A DNA stretch of 51,361 nucleotides from Streptomyces ureilyticus (GCF_011045025.1 NZ_JAAKZX010000050.1:1-51361), one strand, 5' to 3'. Counted from the stretch's first letter, positions 36,982 to 48,639 are shown. Translations and numbers: made by a program. The notes: generated by a model not told the origin, from the sequence alone.

Positions 36982-37827
36982 GTGGTCAGCCAGGAACAGC
37001 GGCGGCGTCAGCTCGCCCGGGAGAAGTTCTTGCGGCAGCAGCAGCGGCGTACGGCCGCGCGGCGCAAGGCACGTGTCCGTAACGCCTCCATCGCGTCGGC
37101 GCTCAGTGTGATCGTGGTGCTGGTCGTGGTGGCGACCACGACCGACGCCCTCAAGGGCGACGACACCAAGGACAACGCGAACGCGGAGGTGACCCCGAGC
37201 GCCTCCCCCAGCAAGGCGCCGGACCCCTGCGAGAAGCCCGCCGCGGGCAAGGTCAAGCCGCTCAGCTACAAGAAGGAGCCGGCCCTGACCGTCGACAAGT
37301 CGGCGGACTACACGATGAAGCTGCAGACGACCTGCGGCACGATAGACATCGAGATGCTGGCCTCGAAGGCTCCGCGTACGGTGAACTCGTTCAACTTCCT
37401 GGTGGACAAGGGCTATCTGGACCACACCAAGTGCCATCGGCTCGTCCCACAGGGCATCTTCGTGCTCCAGTGCGGCGACCCCAAGGGTGACGGCACGGGC
37501 GGCCCCGGTTACACCATTCCGGACGAGAACCTGAAGGACGAGCGCCTGAGGGGGAACGTGTATCCGGCGGGCACGGTGGCCATGGCCAACCAGTACAACG
37601 CTCAGACGAAGGAGGGCCGCGACAGTGGTGGCAGCCAGTTCTTCCTCGTGTACCAGGACAGCGAGCTGCCGCCCGACTACACGCCGTTCGGAACGATCTC
37701 CAAGGAAGGCATGAAGGTCCTGAAGAAGATCTCGGACGCCGGCGCCCAGCCCGCCGACCCCACGACCGGCACCACCGCTCCGAATGCGACGGTCGTGATC
37801 AACAAGGCGACCGTGACGAAATCCTGA
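36982..37827 (+). CDS. Membrane-anchored cyclophilin-type peptidyl-prolyl isomerase
   Basis: A 281-residue protein with a very basic, Gln/Arg-rich N-terminus (residues 1-33), one hydrophobic segment at about 34-54 and a Thr/Ser/Pro-rich linker, then a cyclophilin domain from about residue 105. The domain retains the catalytic-Arg segment KCHRLVPQGIFVLQCGDP, the glycine-rich turn after it, and the FFLVYQDSELPPDYTPFGTI region. It is expected to face outside the membrane and assist folding of exported proteins. The GTG at 36982 is preceded by GAGGAGAG. Together with the DUF349 gene it makes a plus-strand pair in a minus-strand region. Confidence 0.9.
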   Translation: MVSQEQRRRQLAREKFLRQQQRRTAARRKARVRNASIASALSVIVVLVVVATTTDALKGDDTKDNANAEVTPSASPSKAPDPCEKPAAGKVKPLSYKKEPALTVDKSADYTMKLQTTCGTIDIEMLASKAPRTVNSFNFLVDKGYLDHTKCHRLVPQGIFVLQCGDPKGDGTGGPGYTIPDENLKDERLRGNVYPAGTVAMANQYNAQTKEGRDSGGSQFFLVYQDSELPPDYTPFGTISKEGMKVLKKISDAGAQPADPTTGTTAPNATVVINKATVTKS

Positions 37828-37961
37828 TCGTCAGGGGCCCAATTTCGGTCGCGCGGTATGCGGACAGCCGCCCCGCCGGTCGCCTATGTTGGCCGTGACG
37901 AAACTGTGGACGATGCCGGGGGTACAGCCACCCTACGCAGGCATCATGTGGAGGAGGCGCT

Positions 37962-39191
37962 GTGAGCAGCGACCCGTGGGGCCGCGTCGACGAGACGGGC
38001 ACCGTGTACGTGCGTACGGCCGATGGCGAGCAGGTCGTCGGTTCCTGGCAGGCCGGCTCTCCTGACGAGGCACTGGCCTACTTCGAGCGCAAGTACGAGG
38101 GCCTGGTTGTGGAGATCGGCCTCCTCGAGCGACGAGTGAAGACCACCGACCTGTCGGCGAAGGACGCCTTTGCCGCCATCGACCATATCCGGGAGCAGGT
38201 CGACGCCCACCACGTGGTCGGTGACCTGGACGCACTGCGGGCCCGGCTGGACAAGCTGGTCAAGGCGGTCGAGGCGCGCCGTGAGGAGCGCAAGGCCCAG
38301 CGGGCGAGGCAGTCCGACGAGGCGCGGCATGCCAAGGAGGAGCTGGTCGCCGAGGCGGAACAGCTGGCGCAGTCCGACCAGTGGCGAGCCGCCGGTGAGC
38401 GGCTGCGGGCCCTGGTGGACACCTGGAAGGGGTTGCCGCGGCTCGACCGCAAGTCGGACGACGAGCTGTGGCACCGCTTCTCGCATGCGCGCTCGGCGTT
38501 CTCCAAGCGCCGCAAGGCGCACTTCGCGCAGCTGGACGCGCAGCGCGAGGAGGCCCGTAAGACCAAGGAGAAGCTGGTCGCGGAGGCCGAGGCGCTGTCC
38601 GGCTCCACGGACTGGGGCCCGACGGCGGCGCGTTACCGCGAGCTGATGTCGGAGTGGAAGGCCGCGGGCCGCGCCCAGCGCGAGCACGAGGACGACCTGT
38701 GGAACCGTTTCCGCGGTGCCCAGGACATCTTCTTCGCGGCCCGTAGCTCCGTCTTCGCCGAGCGGGACGCGGAGCAGGCCGAGAACCTCAAGCTCAAGGA
38801 GGAACTGGCCCACGAGGCCGAGAAGATCCTCCCGGTGACGGATCTGAAGGCGGCCCGCGCCGCCTTCCGCGCCATCAACGAGCGCTGGGAGGCCATCGGC
38901 CATGTGCCGCGCGACGCCCGCCCGAAGGTCGAGGGCCGGATGCACGCGGTGGAGCGGGCCATCCAGGAGTCCGAGGAGACGGAGTGGCGCCGGACGAACC
39001 CGGAGGCACGCGCGCGTGCCGAGGGTCTGACCGGTCAGCTCCAGGCCGCCGTGGACAAGCTCCAGGGCCAGATCGAATCGGCGCGCGCGGCGGGCAACAA
39101 CGCCAAGGCGGACAAGCTCCAGAAGGAGCTCGATGGCCGTCAGGCATTGCTGGACCAGGCGCTGAAGGGTCTGCAGGAGTTCGGCGGCTGA
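37962..39191 (+). CDS. DUF349 domain protein
   Basis: A 409-residue highly charged, helical protein. After a beta-like start (GRVDETGTVYVRTADGEQ) it has repeated DUF349 helical segments, seen as recurring Trp-centred motifs: LVDTWKGLPRLDRKSDDELW, YRELMSEWKAAGRAQREHED and FRAINERWEAIGHVPRDARP, each about 70 residues apart. In other bacteria DUF349 proteins are poorly characterised; I assign no activity. The C-terminal 60 residues are a coiled coil. The start is GTG at 37962 with GGAGGAGG upstream. It ends in a strong hairpin shared with relA. Confidence 0.9.
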   Translation: MSSDPWGRVDETGTVYVRTADGEQVVGSWQAGSPDEALAYFERKYEGLVVEIGLLERRVKTTDLSAKDAFAAIDHIREQVDAHHVVGDLDALRARLDKLVKAVEARREERKAQRARQSDEARHAKEELVAEAEQLAQSDQWRAAGERLRALVDTWKGLPRLDRKSDDELWHRFSHARSAFSKRRKAHFAQLDAQREEARKTKEKLVAEAEALSGSTDWGPTAARYRELMSEWKAAGRAQREHEDDLWNRFRGAQDIFFAARSSVFAERDAEQAENLKLKEELAHEAEKILPVTDLKAARAAFRAINERWEAIGHVPRDARPKVEGRMHAVERAIQESEETEWRRTNPEARARAEGLTGQLQAAVDKLQGQIESARAAGNNAKADKLQKELDGRQALLDQALKGLQEFGG

Positions 39192-39215
39192 GCGCTTCCA
39201 GCGGTTTTTCCGCTC

Positions 39216-39266
39216 CTACGTAGAAGGGGCTTCCGTACGCAAGGTACGGAAGCCCCTTCTACGTAG
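39216..39266. terminator. Bidirectional 23-bp terminator between DUF349 gene and relA
   Basis: Bases 39216-39238 are the perfect complement of 39244-39266 around GCAAG. It lies 25 bases after the DUF349 stop and 18 bases before the relA stop on the opposite strand, so it can end both convergent transcripts. A smaller GCGG-T5-CCGC hairpin sits just to its left. Confidence 0.93.
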
Positions 39267-39283
39267 TAGCAGCGCAGCGGTCG

Positions 39284-41863
<2,580 letters not shown>

Positions 41864-41981
41864 GAGGGCTCCTCGTGCGCGATCCGGGTCCCCCGGTCAG
41901 GCTCCGGAGATCCCATGGTAGCGATCCCGGGCTCCGGACTCGCCTTCGCCTGGAGAGACGGCTTTGTACAGGAGAAACACG

Positions 41982-42016
41982 GGAGGCGGGCACCGGATTC
42001 CTCCGGGCCCGCCTCC
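41982..42016 (-). terminator. Hairpin between apt and relA
   Basis: GGAGGCGGGC at 41982-41991 pairs with 42007-42016 and the stem continues with CCGGA/TCCGG past one bulged A. On the minus strand it is followed by CGTGTTTCTCC. It lies after the apt stop and about 120 bases before the relA start, so it may end the sec-apt transcript and leave relA to its own promoter. Confidence 0.75.
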
Positions 42017-42102
42017 GCGGTGTTCTACGGGTGTCCCAGGCCTTGCGTGCGCCTTGCCCTGGGGTGCCCGGGCGTCACTCGTACTGCCGCTCGGGCCCTC
42101 AC

Positions 42103-42651
42103 TCAGACTGTGAGGAGCGCCTCCAACGGGGCGCCCGCGAGGGCCGGTTCCAGCCTGCCCCGGCCGCCGAGGAAGCCAAGCTCCATGAGGACGGCCACGC
42201 CGGCCACCTCGGCGCCGGCCCGGCGGATCAGCTGGAGCGAGGCCTCGGCGGTGCCGCCGGTGGCGAGTACATCATCGACGATCATGACGCGGTCGCCCGC
42301 GGCCAGGTCCTCGGCGTGCACCTCGATCTCGGCCGAGCCGTACTCCAGCTCGTACGCCTGGCTGAGCGTCGCCCCGGGGAGCTTGCCGGCCTTGCGGACG
42401 GGGATGAAGCCGAGCCCGGCGCGGACCGCCACGGGGGCGCCGAGGATGAAGCCACGGGCCTCCAGGCCGACGATCTTCGTGGCGCCGCTGCGGACGCTGA
42501 TCTCGGCGAGCGCGTCGGTGAGTGCCGTGAACGCGGCCGGGTCGGCCAGGAGCGGGGTGATGTCCTTGAACATCACGCCCGGCTCCGGATAGTCGGCCAC
42601 GTCCCGGATACGGCTGAGGAGCAGCTTCGAGATGTCTGTGTGCTCGCTCAT
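42103..42651 (-). CDS. apt: Adenine phosphoribosyltransferase
   Basis: A 182-residue salvage enzyme converting adenine and PRPP to AMP. The PRPP-binding signature VMIVDDVLATGGTAEA is present, with the family start YPEPGVMFKDITPLLADP and the VGLEARGFILGAPVA segment. The ATG at 42651 overlaps the secF stop (ATGA), so it is translationally coupled to secF, a conserved secD-secF-apt-relA order in Streptomyces. Confidence 0.97.
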   Translation of the reverse strand: MSEHTDISKLLLSRIRDVADYPEPGVMFKDITPLLADPAAFTALTDALAEISVRSGATKIVGLEARGFILGAPVAVRAGLGFIPVRKAGKLPGATLSQAYELEYGSAEIEVHAEDLAAGDRVMIVDDVLATGGTAEASLQLIRRAGAEVAGVAVLMELGFLGGRGRLEPALAGAPLEALLTV

Positions 42652-43775
42652 CGGCGCTTCCCGGAAGGCCGGCCGCGGCCCCTGTTGCGGGACGACGGCT
42701 GGGAACGCTGGCTGCGCGGCGGACCGACGGCCGCGGGAGTCGCGTCCTCCGGCTCCTCGTCATACGGCTCGTCGACGGCCTCAGCCTCCTGGGGCTCGCT
42801 CTGCGAGGCGGCCGAGGCGCGCTTGGCGAGTACGCGCTTCTTCAGGGCCTTCATCTGCGGCTCGCGCTCCTTGAGGTCGGCGACGAGCGGCGTGGCGATG
42901 AAGATCGAGGAGTACGCACCGGCCGCGAGGCCCACGAACAGCGACAGCGAGATGTCGTTGAGCATGCCCGCGCCGAGTACGCCGCCGCCGATGAACAGCA
43001 GGCCACCGACCGGGAGCAGGGCGACCACCGTGGTGTTGATGGAACGCACCAGGGTGCTGTTGATCGAGCGGTTGGCGACCTCGCTGTAGGTCCAGCGGGT
43101 CTGTTTGGTGAGGTCCTTCGTCTGTTCCTTGAGACTGTCGAAGACGACGACTGTGTCGTACAGCGAATAACCGAGGATCGTCAGCAGACCGATCACGGTG
43201 CCTGGTGTGACTTCGAAGCCGACGAGGGCGTAGATGCCGACCGTGATGGTGATGTCATGGATGAGGGCGACGAACGCGGCCAACGCCATCCGCCACTCGA
43301 AGGCGATCGCCAGATAGATCACCACCAGGACCAGGAAGATCCCGAGACCTTGCCAGGCCTTGTTGGCGATCTGGTCACCCCAGCTGGGTCCGACGAGTTC
43401 GGCGCTGATCCTCTCCGGGGCGAGGTTCATGTCCTGGGCGATCTGCGACTTGATCGGGTCGGACTGGTCCGTATCCACACCGGCGACCTGGATGCGCAGC
43501 CCGCCCGTGCCGAGGCCCTGCACGATGGCGTCGTGGCCGGCTGCCTCCTCCGCGTACTCCTCGGCCTGAGATGCGGAGACGCTCGTCTTCGGGGTGGTGA
43601 AGACGGCGCCGCCCTCGAACTCGATGCCCATGTTCAGGCCGCGTACCGACAGGCCGACGATGGCCGTGATGGTGATCAGGATCGAGACGCCGTACCAGAG
43701 CATGCGCTTGCCGACGAAGTCGTAACCGACCTCACCGCGGTAGAGACGGGCGCCGAGGTTGCCGAGCTTCGACAT
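42648..43775 (-). CDS. secF: Protein translocase subunit SecF
   Basis: A 375-residue membrane subunit that works with SecD to pull preproteins across using the proton-motive force. Six transmembrane helices are expected; the first is at MLWYGVSILITITAIVGLSV, and the periplasmic LNMGIEFEGGAVFTT segment follows it. The C-terminus (residues about 325-375) is a charged, Glu/Arg-rich cytosolic tail. The ATG at 43775 has an AGGAGG ribosome site and lies one base after the secD stop; the longer frame is not SecF-like. Confidence 0.95.
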   Translation of the reverse strand: MSKLGNLGARLYRGEVGYDFVGKRMLWYGVSILITITAIVGLSVRGLNMGIEFEGGAVFTTPKTSVSASQAEEYAEEAAGHDAIVQGLGTGGLRIQVAGVDTDQSDPIKSQIAQDMNLAPERISAELVGPSWGDQIANKAWQGLGIFLVLVVIYLAIAFEWRMALAAFVALIHDITITVGIYALVGFEVTPGTVIGLLTILGYSLYDTVVVFDSLKEQTKDLTKQTRWTYSEVANRSINSTLVRSINTTVVALLPVGGLLFIGGGVLGAGMLNDISLSLFVGLAAGAYSSIFIATPLVADLKEREPQMKALKKRVLAKRASAASQSEPQEAEAVDEPYDEEPEDATPAAVGPPRSQRSQPSSRNRGRGRPSGKRR

Positions 43776-43776
43776 C

Positions 43777-45525
43777 TCACGCCTCCTTCGGGTCGACGGG
43801 AGCGGATACGCGGCGGGAGCGGCGCAGCGGTGGCTTGGCGCCAAGGCGCTTCGGGTCCAGGCCGGACCAGCTGTGGCCGTTCGCGAAGAACGGCTTGCGG
43901 GCGAGGATCGTCATCAGCGGCTTGGTGAAGAAGAAGACCACGACCACGTCCAGGACGGTGGTCAGACCCAGCGTGAACGCGAAGCCCTGGACCTTGCCGA
44001 CGGTGACGACGAAGAGCACCGCGGCGGCGAGGAACGACACGAAGTCGGAGACCAGGATGGTGCGCCGGGCGCGTGGCCAGCCCCGTTCGACGGCGGGCCG
44101 CAGCGTTCGGCCCTCGCGGACTTCGTCTCGGATGCGTTCGAAGAACACGATGAACGAGTCCGCTGTGATGCCGATCGCGACGATGGCACCGCAGACCGCG
44201 GGCAGGTTCAGCGCGAAGCCGATGGCCGGACCGAGCAGCGACATGATCACGTACGTCATGACCGCCGAGACCAGCAGTGAGGCGATGGCGATCAGCGACA
44301 AGCCGCGGTAGTAGACCAACAGGTAGATGATGACCAGGGCGAGGCCGATGGCGCCGGCGATCAGACCGGCCTCCAGTTGGTCGCCGCCGAGCGCGGCGTC
44401 GACCGTGGTGACGCTCGCCTCCTTGAAGGTGAGCGGGAGGGCGCCGTAGGACAGGACGTTCGCCAGGTCCTCGGCGGACTGCTGGTTGAAGCCGCCGGAG
44501 ATCTGGGCGGATCCGCCGGTGATCGCCGAGTTGACCGACGGAGCCGAGACGATCTCGCCGTCGAGCACGATGGCGAACTGGTTCTGCGGCGGTGCCTGGC
44601 CGACCAGCTTGCCGGTGACGTCAGCGAACTGGTCCGAACCCTTGTCGTCGAACTGCATCTGGACGATCCAGCCCTCGCCGGTCGTCGACGCGAACACGGC
44701 GCTGGCGTCCTCGACCCGCTCGCCGTTCACGGCGACCGGACCCAGCGCGTACTTGTACTGGGAATCCGGATCACAGGCGACGATCGTTTCGGTGTCCTCG
44801 GCCTGGCTGGCCTTCTCGCTCGCCGCCGCGCGGCCCTTGGCCGTGGAACAGTTCAGCGCGTCCAGCTGCTTCTGCACATCGGCGGCAGCGGCTTCGCCTG
44901 AGGGGTCGGCCGGCGGCGGGGCGCTGCCGCTGGGCGGCGCGGAGGGCGTCGGGTCCGCCTTCTTCGCGCCGTCCTTCGCGGCGAGGCCCTCCGTCACGGC
45001 GCGGCCCTGGGTGGTGGCGGTGGGCGTCGGCGAGGGAGACTTCCCGGAGGCCGAGGGCGACGGGGACTTCCCGGAAGGGCTGGGTGACGGGGAAGCGCCG
45101 GGGTCCGTCGCATTACCCGTCGGGGCACCTGTCAGCACCGGGCGGAAGTAGAGCTTGGCGGTGGTACCGACCTGCTCCCGGGCCTGCGCGGAGTTCGTGC
45201 CCTTGGGGATGTTGACGATGATGTTCTTGTCGCCCTGGGTCTGGACCTCCGCCTCCTGGACCCCCAGGCCGTTGACACGGCGTTCCATGATGCCGACCGC
45301 GGTCTTCATGTTGGTCGGGTTGATCGCGTTCTTCTGACCGGGCTCGTTCTGCGCCTCGAGCGTGATGCTCGTACCGCCGGCGAGGTCGATGCCGAGGCGC
45401 GGCGTCGTGTGCCCGGAGGCGAACATGCCACCGGTGAGCGCCACGATCGCGATCAGCATCAGGGCCAATGTGCGGCCCGGCCTCCCCTGGCCGCTCTGCT
45501 TTCGGCCCTTCTTAGGTGCTGCCAC
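43777..45525 (-). CDS. secD: Protein translocase subunit SecD
   Basis: A 582-residue membrane subunit of the SecDF complex. The first transmembrane helix is at residues 19-37, followed by the conserved LGIDLAGGTSITLEA of the first periplasmic domain. Around residues 135-215 there is an extra low-complexity insert with repeated SGKSPSPSASGKSPSPTPT-type units and other Pro/Ser/Ala runs, between the P1 substructures; then the later transmembrane helices follow (about 410-560). The start is GTG at 45525. It is linked to secF with a one-base gap. Confidence 0.95.
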   Translation of the reverse strand: MAAPKKGRKQSGQGRPGRTLALMLIAIVALTGGMFASGHTTPRLGIDLAGGTSITLEAQNEPGQKNAINPTNMKTAVGIMERRVNGLGVQEAEVQTQGDKNIIVNIPKGTNSAQAREQVGTTAKLYFRPVLTGAPTGNATDPGASPSPSPSGKSPSPSASGKSPSPTPTATTQGRAVTEGLAAKDGAKKADPTPSAPPSGSAPPPADPSGEAAAADVQKQLDALNCSTAKGRAAASEKASQAEDTETIVACDPDSQYKYALGPVAVNGERVEDASAVFASTTGEGWIVQMQFDDKGSDQFADVTGKLVGQAPPQNQFAIVLDGEIVSAPSVNSAITGGSAQISGGFNQQSAEDLANVLSYGALPLTFKEASVTTVDAALGGDQLEAGLIAGAIGLALVIIYLLVYYRGLSLIAIASLLVSAVMTYVIMSLLGPAIGFALNLPAVCGAIVAIGITADSFIVFFERIRDEVREGRTLRPAVERGWPRARRTILVSDFVSFLAAAVLFVVTVGKVQGFAFTLGLTTVLDVVVVFFFTKPLMTILARKPFFANGHSWSGLDPKRLGAKPPLRRSRRVSAPVDPKEA

Positions 45526-45617
45526 CTTCTCGTTCTCCCTCGTTGTCCGCCCGGCGACGGGGCACCTGCGCGGACGGCCATGAAATGGTGTCGAGATCCC
45601 CCGCGAAACAACATGGT

Positions 45618-45660
45618 CCGGGGACCGCGGTGCGCGAGCGGCGCACTCCGCGGTCCCCGG
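45618..45660 (-). terminator. Intercistronic hairpin between yajC and secD
   Basis: CCGGGGACCGCGG at 45618-45630 pairs perfectly with 45648-45660; TGCGC/GCGCA inside extends it with a two-base bulge. It lies six bases after the yajC stop and is followed on the minus strand by TTGTTTCG. It could be a partial terminator that tunes secDF relative to yajC. Confidence 0.65.
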
Positions 45661-45666
45661 TCATGA

Positions 45667-46152
45667 CTACTTCGCGTCGGACTCGCCGTCGGACTTCTTC
45701 AGCTCTGCGCCATCGGCCTTCTTCGGCTCCTCGTCGGCGGTCTCGTCAGCCGCTTCCTTCTTGCCGAGGTCGATGGGCTGGTCGTCGGAAGACTCGGCGG
45801 GCTCGTCGGTCTCGGTGAGGGAGGAGGCGTCGTCCGGGACGACGGCTTCGTCGGTCTTCAGGTCGTGCTCGATGCCGTGCACGATGCGGTTGTACTCGTC
45901 GTCGCTGAGGACGGCACCGATGGCGTTCTTGGCGAAGAGCAGGTCGACACCCGGGCCTGCGTCAAGGAGGACCGTGTCCTCGTTGACCTCCTTCACCGTC
46001 GCGTACATGCCACCGATCGTGCGGACGCCGGAGCCTGGCTGCATGTCGTTGCGCATCTGCGCAGCGGCTTGCTGCTTCTTCTTGGCCGACCGGGTCATCA
46101 GGAACATGGCCCCGATGAGCACGATGAACGGGAGGAGGGTCACGAGACTCAC
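45667..46152 (-). CDS. yajC: Preprotein translocase subunit YajC
   Basis: A 161-residue single-span membrane accessory of SecDF. The N-terminal helix (SLVTLLPFIVLIGAMFLMT) is followed by the basic RSAKKKQQ and the conserved domain with PGSGVRTIGGMYATVKEVNED. Residues from about 105 onward are a strongly acidic Glu/Asp/Ser/Lys tail absent from E. coli YajC. The start is GTG at 46152. It is promoter-proximal to secD-secF-apt. Confidence 0.93.
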   Translation of the reverse strand: MSLVTLLPFIVLIGAMFLMTRSAKKKQQAAAQMRNDMQPGSGVRTIGGMYATVKEVNEDTVLLDAGPGVDLLFAKNAIGAVLSDDEYNRIVHGIEHDLKTDEAVVPDDASSLTETDEPAESSDDQPIDLGKKEAADETADEEPKKADGAELKKSDGESDAK

Positions 46153-46318
46153 GGGTCGGAACTTCCTTCATTCGACCGCGATGCTGAGCGGCCTGATGGA
46201 TGGGGGTATATGTGCGCCGCCGACAAAGGCGGCATCGGCGGAGTCTAAGCGAGTCCGCACTCAAGGAACAACGCCCAGCATTACACCGTGGTTCCTGGTC
46301 CGGCGAGTATGCGCCCCG

Positions 46319-47389
46319 TCACGCCCCGAAGAGGTCCTGTTGTCCGTTTCCACCAGCGGAAGGCCCGGGCCGGGTGAGGCCGAAATGCACCCATGCGGCC
46401 GGTGTGGCGACGCGCCCGCGGGGAGTACGGGCCAGCAGTCCCTCGCGTACGAGGAACGGCTCGGCGACCTCCTCGACCGTCTCGCGCTCCTCCCCCACGG
46501 CCACGGCGAGCGTGGACAGGCCGACCGGTCCGCCGCCGAAGAGCTTGAGCAGGGCTTCGAGGACGGCGCGGTCGAGGCGGTCGAGTCCTCGGTCGTCCAC
46601 CTCGTACACGGCGAGGGCCGCCTTGGCGATGTCCCGGGTGATGACGCCGTCGGCCTTGACCTGGGCGTAGTCCCGTACGCGGCGCAGCAGGCGGTTGGCG
46701 ATACGGGGCGTGCCCCGGGAACGGCCGGCGATCTCCGCGGCTCCCTCGGCGCCGATCTCGACGTCGAGCAGGTGCGCGGAGCGGTGGATGACGCGCTCCA
46801 GTTCGGCGGGCTCGTAGAACTCCATGTGCGCGGTGAAGCCGAAGCGGTCGCGCAGCGGGGGTGGCAGCAGTCCCGCGCGCGTGGTGGCGCCGACCAGCGT
46901 GAAGGGTGGCAGTTCGAGCGGGATGGCGGTGGCGCCGGGGCCCTTGCCGACGATGACGTCGACGCGGAAGTCCTCCATCGCCATGTAGAGCATCTCCTCG
47001 GCGGGCCGGGACATGCGGTGGATCTCATCGAGGAAGAGGACCTCGCCCTCCTGGAGGGAGGACAGGATCGCGGCCAGGTCCCCGGCGTGCTGGATGGCGG
47101 GGCCGCTGGTGATGCGGATCGGGGCCTCCATCTCGGCCGCGATGATCATCGAGAGGGTGGTCTTGCCGAGGCCGGGGGCTCCGGAGAGCAGTACGTGGTC
47201 GGCCGTGGCACCACGCGCGCGTGCCGCGCGCAGGACGAGGTCGAGCTGCTCGCGGACCTTCTCCTGGCCGATGAACTCGTCCAGGTCCTTGGGACGCAGG
47301 GCGGCCTCGACGGCCTGGTCCTCACGGTCGGCGGACGCACCGACGAGCCGCTCGGCGGCGGTCTCGTCGGTCGGGTCGTCCCAGTTCAT
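46319..47389 (-). CDS. ruvB: Holliday junction branch migration ATPase RuvB
   Basis: A 356-residue AAA+ motor that drives branch migration with RuvA. Walker A LSGAPGLGKTTL is near residue 67, Walker B VLFLDEIHRMSRPAEE near 118, the arginine-finger region RSRGTPRIANRLLRR near 218, and the C-terminal winged helix ends TPRGRVATPAAWVHFG. The ATG at 47389 is 64 bases after the ruvA stop. Gene order on the minus strand is ruvC-ruvA-ruvB. Confidence 0.98.
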   Translation of the reverse strand: MNWDDPTDETAAERLVGASADREDQAVEAALRPKDLDEFIGQEKVREQLDLVLRAARARGATADHVLLSGAPGLGKTTLSMIIAAEMEAPIRITSGPAIQHAGDLAAILSSLQEGEVLFLDEIHRMSRPAEEMLYMAMEDFRVDVIVGKGPGATAIPLELPPFTLVGATTRAGLLPPPLRDRFGFTAHMEFYEPAELERVIHRSAHLLDVEIGAEGAAEIAGRSRGTPRIANRLLRRVRDYAQVKADGVITRDIAKAALAVYEVDDRGLDRLDRAVLEALLKLFGGGPVGLSTLAVAVGEERETVEEVAEPFLVREGLLARTPRGRVATPAAWVHFGLTRPGPSAGGNGQQDLFGA

Positions 47390-47452
47390 TGCGTGTGCCT
47401 CGCGGTCTGGTAGTTCGTACGGGGCTTCCGTGCTCTTCGCGGAACTCGCCTG

Positions 47453-48064
47453 CTACCGCGATCTGTTGAGGCTCTGCAGGGCGGCCTTCAGCAACTGGCC
47501 CACCTGGGGAGCCCGTTCGGACGCCTCCGCCTGGGGTGCGACGGCCGAGACCGCCTCGTCGGCCTCCCTTGTCGCGTACCCGAGTCCGATGAGCGCGGCG
47601 TGCAACTGCTCGCGCCAGCCGGTGGAGACAGCCGTGCCGATGGCCGCACCGCCCGTGCCGAGAGGTTCGCCGAGGCGGTCCTTGAGCTCCAGGAGGAGTT
47701 TTTGGGCGCCCTTCTTGCCGATGCCGGGGACAGCCATGAGCGCCTTCTCGTCACCGGTGGAGATCGCACGGCGCAGGTCCTCCGGGCTGTGCACGGCGAG
47801 CATCGCCTGAGCCAGCCGCGGGCCGACTCCGCTCGCGGTCTGCAGCAGTTCGAAGGTTTGCCGCTCGTCGTCGTCCACGAAGCCGTACAGGGTCAGCGAC
47901 TCCTCCCGTACGACGAGGGATGTGGCGAGTTTCGCCTGCTTGCCCATGCGGAGTCCGGAGAGCGTGCCCGGCGTGCACTGGACGGAGATGCCGATGCCGC
48001 CCACTTCGACCACCGCGGAGTCGGGGGCGAGGGCGGCGACCGGGCCGCTGACGAAGGCGATCAT
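47453..48064 (-). CDS. ruvA: Holliday junction branch migration protein RuvA
   Basis: A 203-residue subunit that binds Holliday junctions and loads RuvB. Domain I begins IAFVSGPVAALAPDSAVVEV; the two helix-hairpin-helix motifs are SGVGPRLAQAMLAVHS and VPGIGKKGAQKLLLEL; domain III, which binds RuvB, follows a variable linker. The ATG at 48064 overlaps the ruvC stop (ATGA). An open frame extends upstream through ruvC but is not RuvA-like, so the Met at 48064 is the start. Confidence 0.96.
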   Translation of the reverse strand: MIAFVSGPVAALAPDSAVVEVGGIGISVQCTPGTLSGLRMGKQAKLATSLVVREESLTLYGFVDDDERQTFELLQTASGVGPRLAQAMLAVHSPEDLRRAISTGDEKALMAVPGIGKKGAQKLLLELKDRLGEPLGTGGAAIGTAVSTGWREQLHAALIGLGYATREADEAVSAVAPQAEASERAPQVGQLLKAALQSLNRSR

Positions 48065-48639
48065 CGGGGGGCCTTTCGGGCGAGTGACTGGGCCTGCTGC
48101 CGGGCCTGTTGGGCCCGGGCCTGAGCTTCGCGGGCCTGGGCGTGGGCCTGTTGGAGGCGGTTGGTGGCCGGGGCGCGCCAGATGTGGCAGATGGCGAGCG
48201 CGAGGGCGTCGGCGGCGTCGGCGGGCTTCGGCGGTGCGTCGAGCCGGAGCAGCCGGGTGACCATGGCGCCGACTTGGGCCTTGTCGGACCGGCCGTTGCC
48301 GGTCACGGCCGCCTTGACCTCGCTCGGGGTGTGCAGGGCGACGGGCAGTCCACGACGGGACGCGCAGAGCATGGCGACAGCACTGGCCTGGGCGGTGCCC
48401 ATGACCGTGCGTACGTTGTGCTGGCTGAACACCCGCTCCACGGCGACGTATTCGGGCCGGTGCTCGTCCATCCACTCCTCGATGCCCTGCTCGATGGCGA
48501 CGAGGCGGTGGCCGACATCGGCGTCCGAGGGCGTCCGTACGACCCCGACGCCGAGCATCGTCAGAGGGCGCCCGGCGACGCCCTCGACGACTCCGACGCC
48601 GCATCGGGTCAGCCCCGGGTCCACACCCAGTACCCGCAC
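48061..48639 (-). CDS. ruvC: Holliday junction resolvase RuvC
   Basis: A 192-residue endonuclease that cuts Holliday junctions. The catalytic acids are in VLGVDPGLTRCGVGVVEG (first Asp), YVAVERVFSQHN (Glu) and the late DAADALALAICH. After about residue 155 there is an Ala/Gln/Arg-rich tail (QAHAQAREAQARAQQARQQA) that should form a charged coiled coil and is longer than in E. coli RuvC. The start is GTG at 48639 with GGGGAGG upstream. Confidence 0.95.
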   Translation of the reverse strand: MRVLGVDPGLTRCGVGVVEGVAGRPLTMLGVGVVRTPSDADVGHRLVAIEQGIEEWMDEHRPEYVAVERVFSQHNVRTVMGTAQASAVAMLCASRRGLPVALHTPSEVKAAVTGNGRSDKAQVGAMVTRLLRLDAPPKPADAADALALAICHIWRAPATNRLQQAHAQAREAQARAQQARQQAQSLARKAPR

